DNA of 64,000 bases from Nocardioides cynanchi. Its GTDB lineage: Bacteria; Actinomycetota; Actinomycetes; Propionibacteriales; Nocardioidaceae. The DNA lies in contig NZ_CP044344.1 in NCBI RefSeq assembly GCF_008761635.1, positions 2,356,001-2,420,000 of the forward strand, given 5' to 3'. Positions within the stretch are counted from its first letter, which is position 1; each line of letters starts with the position of its first letter. Made by a program: the position numbers and the translations under genes. Positions 57,694 through 64,000 of this stretch are shown piece after piece. The notes beneath the pieces were generated by a model. The model had not been told where the DNA came from. It ran no database searches and saw only the letters and a list, made by a program, of their open reading frames with translations.

Positions 57694-58263
57694 CTAGTTG
57701 TCACCGGGCTGGTGCGCGGCCAGCGTGAAGTCGGGTACGCCGGCGACGCAGGTCGCCTGCACGGTCACCGGACGTGCGTCCTCACCGACCCGGACGAACC
57801 GCACCTGCACCAGCCCCGGGCCGCGCGAGCCGATCAGGTAGCGCCAGCCCGCGTTGGGATACGCCGCCACCAGGTGCGCCGCCGGCCCGCGGCACTCGGC
57901 GACCACGTGGCCGGCCGTCCCGCTCCACGACCTCCGCTGCGCGACCGGGGCCGTAGGCGTGGACGAAGGGGGTGAGGACGACGAGGGCGGCAGGGCCGGC
58001 GAGCTGCTCGGCGCACCGGGAGTCGTCGCGACCGACGACGGCGTGTCCGAGGGGCGCGGGGTGAGGGTGAGCCCGGGACTCGGTCGGCCGTCCGGGCCCT
58101 GGCCGGGCACCGGCAGCGAGCCGGTGACGTCGGCCTGAGGCTGGGTCGTGGGCAGGACGCCGGCACCGGCCCGGGAGATCACCACCCAGACCAGGGAGGA
58201 GACCGCGACCACGACGGCGCACCACAGCACGGCCCCGAGCACGGCTGCTCGCACGCGCGTCAC
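57694..58263 (-). CDS. Membrane-anchored secreted protein of unknown function (189 aa)
   Basis: A single N-terminal membrane helix (AVLGAVLWCAVVVAVSSLVWVVI) is followed by a Pro/Ser/Thr-rich stretch (about residues 45-105). A C-terminal domain with two cysteines (AECRGPA ... QATCVAG) may form a disulfide. The domain has WRYLIGSRGPGLVQVRFVR but no family was recognised. It is divergent from the two-component regulator and downstream of the helicase on the same strand. Confidence 0.8.
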   Translation of the reverse strand: MTRVRAAVLGAVLWCAVVVAVSSLVWVVISRAGAGVLPTTQPQADVTGSLPVPGQGPDGRPSPGLTLTPRPSDTPSSVATTPGAPSSSPALPPSSSSPPSSTPTAPVAQRRSWSGTAGHVVAECRGPAAHLVAAYPNAGWRYLIGSRGPGLVQVRFVRVGEDARPVTVQATCVAGVPDFTLAAHQPGDN

Positions 58264-58322
58264 GAGACCATCATCCCTCGCACCCCGGCGAGGCCGCCGA
58301 GCATGTCACCCCTAGGGGCGGT

Positions 58323-58328
58323 TAGGTT
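58323..58328 (+). promoter_or_regulatory. Putative -10 box of the response-regulator gene (leaderless)
   Basis: TAGGTT ends 6 nt before the ATG. The perfect palindrome CCCCTAGGGG (58309-58318) lies just upstream and could bind a regulator. Confidence 0.4.
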
Positions 58329-58334
58329 CGTGCC

Positions 58335-59021
58335 ATGAGCAGCATCCTCGTCATCGAGGACGATCCCGCGATCCGGTCGGCGGTCCAGCGCACCATGGCG
58401 GACCGGGGGCATGCGGTCGCGATCGCCGCGTCGGGCATGGCCGGCCTCGAGCACGTGCTGACCGAGCGGCCCGACGTCGTACTCCTCGACCTCGGTCTGC
58501 CCGACGTCGACGGGCTCACCATGATCGCGATGATCCGCGCGGCCAGCACCGTGCCGATCATCGTGATCACCGCTCGCGACGACGACGTGACCATCGTCAA
58601 GGCGCTCGACGCGGGAGCAGACGACTACGTGGTCAAGCCCTTCGGCGCTGACCAGGTCTCCGCCCGGATCCGCGCCCTGCTGCGCCGTGGCGCCGCCCCG
58701 TCTGCCAGCGAGCCGATCCGGGTCGGCGATCTCGTGATCGACGAGCGCTCGCGCACCGTCCACCTCGCGGGCGAGCCCCTCGAGCTGGCCCGCAAGGAGT
58801 TCGACCTCCTGCTCGCGCTGGCCCAGCGACCCGGCGAGGTCGTCACCAAGCGCGAGCTGCTCGCCGACGTCTGGCGGCAGGCCTACGGCGGGTCCGACCG
58901 CACCGTGGACGTGCACCTGTCGTGGCTGCGGCGCAAGCTCGGAGAGACCGCGGCCGAGCCGCGTTACCTGATCAGCGTGCGCGGTGTCGGGGTGCGTCTG
59001 GTGGACCCGGGCCGGACCTGA
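58335..59021 (+). CDS. OmpR-family response regulator
   Basis: The 228-residue protein has a receiver (ILVIEDDPAIRSAVQ, DVVLLDLGLPDVDGLTM with the phospho-Asp, IIVITARDD, DDYVVKPFGADQVSAR with Lys) and a winged-helix DNA-binding domain (RKEFDLLLALAQRPGEVVTKRELLADVW, DVHLSWLRRKLGE). It is coupled to its kinase by a TGATG overlap. Targets probably include the redox cluster downstream. Confidence 0.96.
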   Translation: MSSILVIEDDPAIRSAVQRTMADRGHAVAIAASGMAGLEHVLTERPDVVLLDLGLPDVDGLTMIAMIRAASTVPIIVITARDDDVTIVKALDAGADDYVVKPFGADQVSARIRALLRRGAAPSASEPIRVGDLVIDERSRTVHLAGEPLELARKEFDLLLALAQRPGEVVTKRELLADVWRQAYGGSDRTVDVHLSWLRRKLGETAAEPRYLISVRGVGVRLVDPGRT

Positions 59022-60286
59022 TGCGCAGCCGGATCTCATGGCTCGTCCTGGCGACGACGTCGGCGATCGTGATGGCGTTCGTGATCCCGCTGTGCCTGCT
59101 GGTGCGGACGCTGGCCGCCGACCGCGCGATGAGCGCCGCGGACCAGGCGGCCCGCAACGTCGCGCTGGTCGTCACCGGTCTGCACGGCGGGCAGCAGCTC
59201 GACGGCTACCTCTCCGACCTCAACCGCAGCATCGTGCCCCAGGTCGCGGTGCTCACCACGAACGGCCGCAGCCTCGGCACCACCGAGGACCTCCGGCAGG
59301 ATCCCGACGTACGACGTGCGCTCACCGGCGAGGGCTTCCGGGTCACCGACAGCGACGGCGGCGCGGTGCTGCTGCCGGTTGCGGTCCGGCACGGGACCGT
59401 CGTGGTCCGGGCCAGCGTCAGCGAGTCCGACCTGCGGCGCGGGGTCGCGGCCGCCTGGTCCGGCATCATCGGGCTCGGCCTGGTGCTGCTGGCCCTGGGC
59501 TGGCTGATGGCCCGCCAGCTCGGCCGCCGGATCAGCGAGCCGCTGCGCGGCGTCGCCGTGACCGCGCACCAGCTGCGCGAGGGCGACCTCTCCGCACGCG
59601 CCGAGGTGCGCGGCACCCCCGAGACCGTCGAGCTGGCCCGGGCCCTGAACGGACTGGCCGAGCGCACCGGCGAGCTCCTCGCCGCCGAACGGGTCGTCGT
59701 CGCCGACCTCTCCCACCGCTTGCGCACGCCGGTCACCGCGTTGCGCCTGGACGCCGAGGCCGTCGACGACCCGGCGCTGTCCCAGCGGCTCCAGGAGCAC
59801 ATCACCGTCCTCCAGCTGACCGTCGACCAGATCGTCAAGGAGGCGCGGCGGCCGGTGCAGTCCACGCTGACCGCGCGGTGCGACGCCGCCGCCACGATCG
59901 CCGACCGGGTGGCGTTCTGGGCAGCGCTGGCCGAGGACGACGGCCGGCCGCTCGACGTGCAGGTGGCGACCGGCCCGCTGCCGGTGCCGCTCTCGACGAC
60001 CGACCTCGCCGACCTGCTCGACGTGCTGATCGACAACGTGTTCGCCCACACCGCCGACAACACCGGCTTCGCGGTCGCGCTGACGGCGGGCCAGGGCAGC
60101 TGCCGGCTGACTGTGTCCGACGACGGTGCCGGCTGGTCCGACGCGCCCCGGGTGGGCCCGGGTCACACCGGGCTCGGCCTGGACTTCGCTCGTCGTACCG
60201 CCCAGAACTGCGGCGGGCACCTCACCACCGGCACCACCGCCTCCGGCGGAGCGCAGATCGAGGTCCGGCTCCCGCTGGTGGAGTGA
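59021..60286 (+). CDS. Sensor histidine kinase
   Basis: The 421-residue protein has two membrane helices (SWLVLATTSAIVMAFVIPLCLLV; WSGIIGLGLVLLALGWLMA) enclosing an extracytoplasmic sensor. HAMP (SEPLRGVAVTAHQLREGDLS) is followed by HisKA with the phospho-acceptor ADLSHRLRTPVTALRLD and an HATPase domain (VLIDNVFAHTADNTGFAV, VSDDGAGW, GLGLDFARRTAQNCGG). The signal is unknown. The kinase and regulator form the usual coupled pair. Confidence 0.95.
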   Translation: MRSRISWLVLATTSAIVMAFVIPLCLLVRTLAADRAMSAADQAARNVALVVTGLHGGQQLDGYLSDLNRSIVPQVAVLTTNGRSLGTTEDLRQDPDVRRALTGEGFRVTDSDGGAVLLPVAVRHGTVVVRASVSESDLRRGVAAAWSGIIGLGLVLLALGWLMARQLGRRISEPLRGVAVTAHQLREGDLSARAEVRGTPETVELARALNGLAERTGELLAAERVVVADLSHRLRTPVTALRLDAEAVDDPALSQRLQEHITVLQLTVDQIVKEARRPVQSTLTARCDAAATIADRVAFWAALAEDDGRPLDVQVATGPLPVPLSTTDLADLLDVLIDNVFAHTADNTGFAVALTAGQGSCRLTVSDDGAGWSDAPRVGPGHTGLGLDFARRTAQNCGGHLTTGTTASGGAQIEVRLPLVE

Positions 60287-60305
60287 CCACCGGTCCGGTG
60301 ACGGG

Positions 60306-60716
60306 TCAGTCGTCGTGGCCACCACCACCGCCGCCCTCGTGCTCACCGCCGTCGTCGTGGTACGTCGGCTGGCTGGTCGGGTGGCTCACCGGCGCGGCGT
60401 GCTGCCGGACCGGCGCCGAACGGACCGGAGCGGCGACCTGCGCCGGCACCGGCGGGGCGGTGACGACCGGCGGCGCGATGGTCACGGTGCGGGTCACGGT
60501 GGTCACGCAGGCGCGGCCGTGGCGGACGGCCGGCTTCTGGCACGGCGCCCACCGGAAGGTCGGGCCGGGCTTGACCGGCATCGCCTTCGGATAGTGGGGC
60601 GCGGACACCGGCACGTTCGGGGCAGCCGCGGGGGCGGCGGCGGAGTAGGCACGCAGGCCACCGGCGAAACCGGCGAGCAGGGCCAGGGCGGCAAGGAGGA
60701 CGGCGAAGGCTTTCAT
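60306..60716 (-). CDS. Small secreted Pro/Ala-rich protein (136 aa)
   Basis: A signal peptide (FAVLLAALALLAGFAGGLRA) precedes a Pro/Val/Thr-rich chain with one cysteine pair (APCQKPAVRHGRACVTT). The acidic, His/Gly-rich end (HDDGGEHEGGGGGGHDD) suggests metal binding but this is not established. Convergent with the histidine kinase and divergent from the next small protein. Confidence 0.7.
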   Translation of the reverse strand: MKAFAVLLAALALLAGFAGGLRAYSAAAPAAAPNVPVSAPHYPKAMPVKPGPTFRWAPCQKPAVRHGRACVTTVTRTVTIAPPVVTAPPVPAQVAAPVRSAPVRQHAAPVSHPTSQPTYHDDGGEHEGGGGGGHDD

Positions 60717-60854
60717 GCCGCCACGGTGCGGCCTGACTGCCTATGCGCGCCTCGCGGCTGCCTCAAGACCCCGTCAAGCCGCCCGCGGCTCCATGACCCG
60801 GACTTGAAGGAGCGATGAGACCTCCTTGCCGCGGGCTCTCGCACTCTGGTCGGC

Positions 60855-61316
60855 ATGACCCCTACCCCACGCAGCCGGGACCGCTTCCGTCTCGGCGTCA
60901 CGTCCGTGACCGCCATCGTCAGCGCCACCAGCCTGACCGCCGTCGGCTGGTTCGCCGGCGCGGCAGCTCGCGAGCAGCAGACCAAGCAGGCCCGCGACGA
61001 CGCAGCCAACACGGCAGCCACGGCGAAGGCGGCCCGGGCCCAGGCCAAGTACGAAGCCGCCGTGGCCCGGCAGAAGTCCGCGTCGTACCCCCACAAGGTG
61101 CTGCTGCGGTCCCGGCCGCAGCGCACCGTCGTCCACACCCGCTATGTCCACTCGGCTGCGGCCCCGGTGGTCGTCGGCGGCGGCACGTTCGTCCCGCCGC
61201 CGTCGTCACCGGCCGGTCCCGCACCGGTGGTGCACAACCCACCTCCCGTCGTGCACGCCCCGCCCCCGCCTCCCCCGCCGCCGCCGGCGCCGTCCTCGGG
61301 CTCGCACCATGGGTGA
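60855..61316 (+). CDS. Small membrane-anchored Ala/Pro-rich protein (153 aa)
   Basis: An N-terminal membrane helix (VTSVTAIVSATSLTAVGWFAGAAA) is followed by a coiled-coil-like Ala/Lys-rich region (QQTKQARDDAANTAATAKAARAQAKYEAAVA), then Val/Pro stretches and nine consecutive prolines. The gene overlaps the ApbE gene by 8 bp, so it is the first member of the electron-transfer operon. The function is unknown. Confidence 0.75.
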   Translation: MTPTPRSRDRFRLGVTSVTAIVSATSLTAVGWFAGAAAREQQTKQARDDAANTAATAKAARAQAKYEAAVARQKSASYPHKVLLRSRPQRTVVHTRYVHSAAAPVVVGGGTFVPPPSSPAGPAPVVHNPPPVVHAPPPPPPPPPAPSSGSHHG

Positions 61317-62226
61317 GCACCCCGGCTCCTCGGCGACCTTCGGGGCACTGGGCACCTATGTGTACGTCGCGACCCGCGACCCCGGTGAGCTCGCCGCCGC
61401 GCGCGGTCTGACCGAGGCCGTGCTGGCCGAGGTGGACCGCACCTGCAGCCGCTTCCGCGAGGACTCCGACCTGGTCCGCGCCAACGCCGCGGCCGGCCAC
61501 TGGGTCGAGGTCGACCCGCTGCTGGTCTCCGCGGTCGGCGTCGCGGTCGACGTGGCCCGGGCCACCGACGGGATCGTGCACCCGCTGCTCGGCCGCCAGC
61601 TGGTGTCGTGGGGCTACGACCGCGACTTCGGCCGGCTGGTCGACAGCGGTCCGGCCACGCCTCCCCCGGCTCCCGGCCCGCGGTCGTGGTCCGGCCTGGG
61701 CCTGGCCGAGGACGCGATCCGGGTCCCGGAGGGGACCGCGCTCGACCTGGGCTCCACCGGCAAGGCTTTCGCCGCAGACCTGGTGGCCACGACCCTGGCC
61801 GGAGAGCTGACCACGTCGGCGATCGTCAGCGTCGGCGGCGACCTCGCCGTCTCCCGGCCCGACGGCGTCGCCTGGCCGGTCGCCGTCTCCGGGCAGCTCG
61901 ACGAGCCCGCCGTGGTCGTCTGGCTCGAGCGGGGCGGCCTGGCCACCTCCAACACCGAGGTCCGCCGCTGGACCCGATCCGGTACGGCGTACCACCACCT
62001 GATCGACCCGCGCACCGGCGCCCCGGCCACCACCCCCTGGGTGACCGCGAGCTGCCTGGGCACGACCTCGGTCGCGGCCAACACCGCGAGCACCGCCGCG
62101 ATCGTGCTCGGCAACGAGGCCACCGCCTGGCTCGCCGCCCACGACGTCACCGCCCGGCTGGTCACCGCCGAGGGCTCGGTACGACGTACCGGCGGCTGGC
62201 CCGCCGACGAGGAGGCCGCCGCATGA
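61309..62226 (+). CDS. apbE: FAD:protein FMN transferase, ApbE type
   Basis: The 305-residue protein has GTYVYVATRDPGELAAARGL, the conserved CSRFREDSDLVRAN, LGLAEDAIRVPEGTALDLGSTGKAFAADLVATTL (the DLGSTGK motif), ISVGGDLAVS-type VSVGGDLAVSRP and TGAPATTPWVTASC. ApbE moves FMN from FAD onto a Ser/Thr of acceptor flavoproteins, using Mg2+. It is coupled to the next membrane gene by ATGA. No FMN-acceptor domain gene was seen in the window, so it may lie beyond 64000. Confidence 0.93.
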   Translation: MGEHPGSSATFGALGTYVYVATRDPGELAAARGLTEAVLAEVDRTCSRFREDSDLVRANAAAGHWVEVDPLLVSAVGVAVDVARATDGIVHPLLGRQLVSWGYDRDFGRLVDSGPATPPPAPGPRSWSGLGLAEDAIRVPEGTALDLGSTGKAFAADLVATTLAGELTTSAIVSVGGDLAVSRPDGVAWPVAVSGQLDEPAVVVWLERGGLATSNTEVRRWTRSGTAYHHLIDPRTGAPATTPWVTASCLGTTSVAANTASTAAIVLGNEATAWLAAHDVTARLVTAEGSVRRTGGWPADEEAAA

Positions 62227-62792
62227 ACGCCTTCCTGCACGGCCCGTCGCTGTGGTATCTCAACCGGAGCACCGGCCTGGTCGTGCTGGCCCTGCTGACG
62301 GTCACCACGGTGCTCGGCGTGCTGTCGACCGGGCAGGGCCGGCGGCTCCTGCCGCGCTTCGTCGGCCAGGCGCTGCACCGCAACCTCGCGCTCTGGTCGG
62401 TGGTGCTGCTCGGGCTGCACATCACCACGGCGGTGGTCGACAGCTACGTCGACATCCGCTGGTGGCAGGCCGTCGTGCCCTGGGCCGGCGCGTCGTACAT
62501 GCCGCTCTGGCTCGGCCTGGGCACCCTCTCCTTCGACCTGATCGTGCTGGTCGCGGTGACCTCGCTGGTGCGAGCCCGGATGAAGCACCGCACCTGGCGG
62601 TTCGTGCACCTGCTGGCGTACGGCGCCTGGGGCGTGGCGGTCGCGCACGGCCTCGGCATCGGCACCGACCTGCGACAGGCCGGCTGGGAGCGGGACGCGG
62701 TCTACGCCGCGGTCGCCCTGGTCGCCGGGGTCGCCCTGATCCGCCTGGTGGGCGCCACCGCCCGCCTCGCCCTCCGAGAGGCCACCCGATGA
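62223..62792 (+). CDS. Ferric-reductase-like heme membrane protein
   Basis: The 189-residue protein has five to six helices (STGLVVLALLTVTTVLGVLS, LALWSVVLLGLHITTAVVDSY, TLSFDLIVLVAVTSLVRAR, WRFVHLLAYGAWGVAVAHGLGIG). Pairs of histidines on neighbouring helices (LHRNLALWSVVLLGLH; FVHLLAYGAWGVAVAH) are suited to bind b-type heme, as in FRE/YedZ-like cytochromes. It probably carries electrons through the membrane between the flavoprotein partners. Both ends are coupled (ATGA). Confidence 0.85.
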   Translation: MNAFLHGPSLWYLNRSTGLVVLALLTVTTVLGVLSTGQGRRLLPRFVGQALHRNLALWSVVLLGLHITTAVVDSYVDIRWWQAVVPWAGASYMPLWLGLGTLSFDLIVLVAVTSLVRARMKHRTWRFVHLLAYGAWGVAVAHGLGIGTDLRQAGWERDAVYAAVALVAGVALIRLVGATARLALREATR

Positions 62793-64000
62793 ACAGCTCC
62801 CCGATCGCGGTCTGCGAGGACCCCGACGTCCACGCGGGACCCGCCCTCTTCTCCGGGCTCGACAGCGGACCGTCGCTCGCCGCCCACCGCGAGCAGTACG
62901 GCGACGTGCCGCGGATCTCGCTCGCGGACCTGACCGCGGCCATCGACCGGACCGGCCTGCGCGGCCGCGGAGGGGCGGCCTTCCCCTTCGCGATCAAGCT
63001 CCGTGCTGCCGCCGACGGCTCGCGCCGGCCGGTGGTCGTCATCAACCTCAGCGAGGGTGAGCCGGCCAGCAGCAAGGACAGCGCCTTGGCGCGGACCCGA
63101 CCCCACCTGGTGCTGGACGGTGCGGTGGCCACGGCGCGAGCCCTCGGCGCCCACGCGGTGCACGTCGTCCTCCCCGGCGACCGGCCGCTCACCGTCGCCG
63201 CCATGGACGCCGCCATCGCCGAACGGCACGACCGCCGGATGCGGCTGGTCCGGCACGTGGCCTCGCCGCGGTTCGTCGCCGGCCAGGCGCGGGCGGTCCT
63301 CGAGCTGATGGCCGGGCGCCCCAACCTCCCGGTGACCGCCTGGACCCCCGAGGCGGTCGCCGGGCACCGGTCGCGGCCGACCCTGCTCTCCAACGCCGAG
63401 ACCTGGGCCCACGTCGGACGACTGCTCCACACCGGTCCGCCGGCGGGCCTGGGCACCGACGACGAGCCCGGCACCACGCTGCTCACGCTGCGGCTGCCCG
63501 GCGCCCGGGTCGCCGTCCGCGAGGTGCAGTACGGCGCGTCACTGCGGTCGGTGCTGCCCGCCAAGGACGACGCGGCCGTGCTGCTGGGCGGCTTCCACGG
63601 CACCTGGACCACCGCTCGGGCCGCCCGCCGGCTGAAGGTCTCGGTGCCGGGCTTCCGGGAGTCAGGCCTGGCGCTCGGCGCGGGACTGGTGCTCGCCGTG
63701 GACGACTGCCCGGTGGCCTGGACCCAGCGGATCGTCGCCTACCTGGCCGGCCAGAGCGCGCGCCGCTGCGGGCCCTGCCTGAACGGGCTGCCCGCGCTGG
63801 CCGCGGCGGTCTCGGCGATCGACGACGGCACCGGCACCGCTCGCGTCGAGCAGCTGGCCGGGCTGGTCGAGCGCCGGGGCGCCTGCGCCCACCCCGACGG
63901 GACCGTGCGGCTGGTGCGGTCGCTGCTGACGGCGTACCCCGACGAGATCGACCGGCACGGCGCGGGGCACTGCTCCTGGACCCGCCAGGCGACCGTCGTA
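62789..64000 (+). CDS. NuoF-like NADH-binding flavoprotein (3' end outside window)
   Basis: The first 404 codons match the 51-kDa complex I subunit family: SLADLTAAIDRTGLRGRGGAAFPFAIK (NADH/FMN site RGRGGAAFP), VINLSEGEPASSKDSALARTRPHL and a soluble ligand-binding SLBB-like middle. The Fe-S region ARRCGPCLNGLPALAAAV has a CxxC then RGACAHPDG. In NuoF the iron-sulfur motif is C-G-x-C-x-P-C; here it is reduced, so the cluster may be changed. It belongs to a non-complex-I cluster with ApbE and a heme membrane protein. Confidence 0.9.
   Translation, partial: MNSSPIAVCEDPDVHAGPALFSGLDSGPSLAAHREQYGDVPRISLADLTAAIDRTGLRGRGGAAFPFAIKLRAAADGSRRPVVVINLSEGEPASSKDSALARTRPHLVLDGAVATARALGAHAVHVVLPGDRPLTVAAMDAAIAERHDRRMRLVRHVASPRFVAGQARAVLELMAGRPNLPVTAWTPEAVAGHRSRPTLLSNAETWAHVGRLLHTGPPAGLGTDDEPGTTLLTLRLPGARVAVREVQYGASLRSVLPAKDDAAVLLGGFHGTWTTARAARRLKVSVPGFRESGLALGAGLVLAVDDCPVAWTQRIVAYLAGQSARRCGPCLNGLPALAAAVSAIDDGTGTARVEQLAGLVERRGACAHPDGTVRLVRSLLTAYPDEIDRHGAGHCSWTRQATVV

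Noticed and set aside
1..64000. Insertion sequences or tRNA-linked attachment sites
   Set aside because: No transposase, integrase, terminal inverted repeats of IS type, or tRNA genes were recognised, including around the TIR/RyR island.

Overview
The window is chromosomal DNA of a high-G+C actinobacterium, most likely a Nocardioides-type member of the Nocardioidaceae. Supporting this are the very G+C-rich codon use with many GTG/TTG starts, several apparently leaderless TANNNT promoters, the lexA / LysM gene / nrdR neighbourhood known from actinobacteria, actinobacterial DUF families (DUF3052, DUF3054, DUF5995, DUF6318), and a dispersed palindromic repeat with the core GGTCGAGC. No rRNA, tRNA, CRISPR, transposase or integrase gene was seen.

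Layout. 1-2063: divergent glycogen genes glgC (cut by the window start) and glgA. 2114-11514: a complete-looking aerobic CoA-thioester pathway for an aminobenzoate (anthranilate-type). It has an aryl-CoA ligase, a PaaX-type regulator, RidA, SDR, two acyl-CoA dehydrogenases, an enoyl-CoA hydratase and a fused FAD monooxygenase / old-yellow-enzyme reductase, with inverted repeats in the central divergent promoter. 11511-17157: small conserved hypothetical, lipoprotein and membrane genes (DUF6318, DUF2182/DUF1326, DUF3054) and a decayed HNH endonuclease gene. 17314-20473: a translationally coupled trio of acyl-CoA-dehydrogenase-like protein, PIG-L deacetylase/methyltransferase fusion and GT2 glycosyltransferase. 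20514-27915: nuclease-like protein, secreted CocE-type hydrolase, DUF427, DUF5995, a membrane protein, an ADP-ribosylglycohydrolase homologue and DUF2237. 27939-32508: SARP regulator divergent from a DUF1059 / methyltransferase / nitrilase / LanC-like group. 32703-35631: flavin oxidoreductase pair, HxlR repressor and nitroreductase. 35995-41791: cation antiporter, ECF sigma with its YciI partner, PH-SHOCT protein, lipoprotein and peptidoglycan amidase. 42005-46052: a lower-G+C island with NYN, TrkA_N-RyR and TIR proteins, the best candidate for an undescribed defence or signalling system. 46180-54250: nrdJ, nrdR, a LysM division-inhibitor candidate and lexA, forming a DNA-precursor/SOS block. 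54315-64000: PAP2 enzyme, DinG-type helicase, a two-component system and an ApbE / heme-membrane / NuoF-like electron-transfer cluster that runs off the window.

The most striking whole-window signal is the dispersed repeat. Its unit is open in all six reading frames, and it occurs between genes and also in frame inside at least nine of them: an acyl-CoA dehydrogenase, the monooxygenase fusion, an ADP-ribosylglycohydrolase, two flavoenzymes, nrdJ (twice), nrdR, a DUF3052 gene and the helicase. Unit lengths in coding regions (18, 21 or 24 bp and similar) keep the frame. A second, 44-bp-period tandem repeat lies at two other places.
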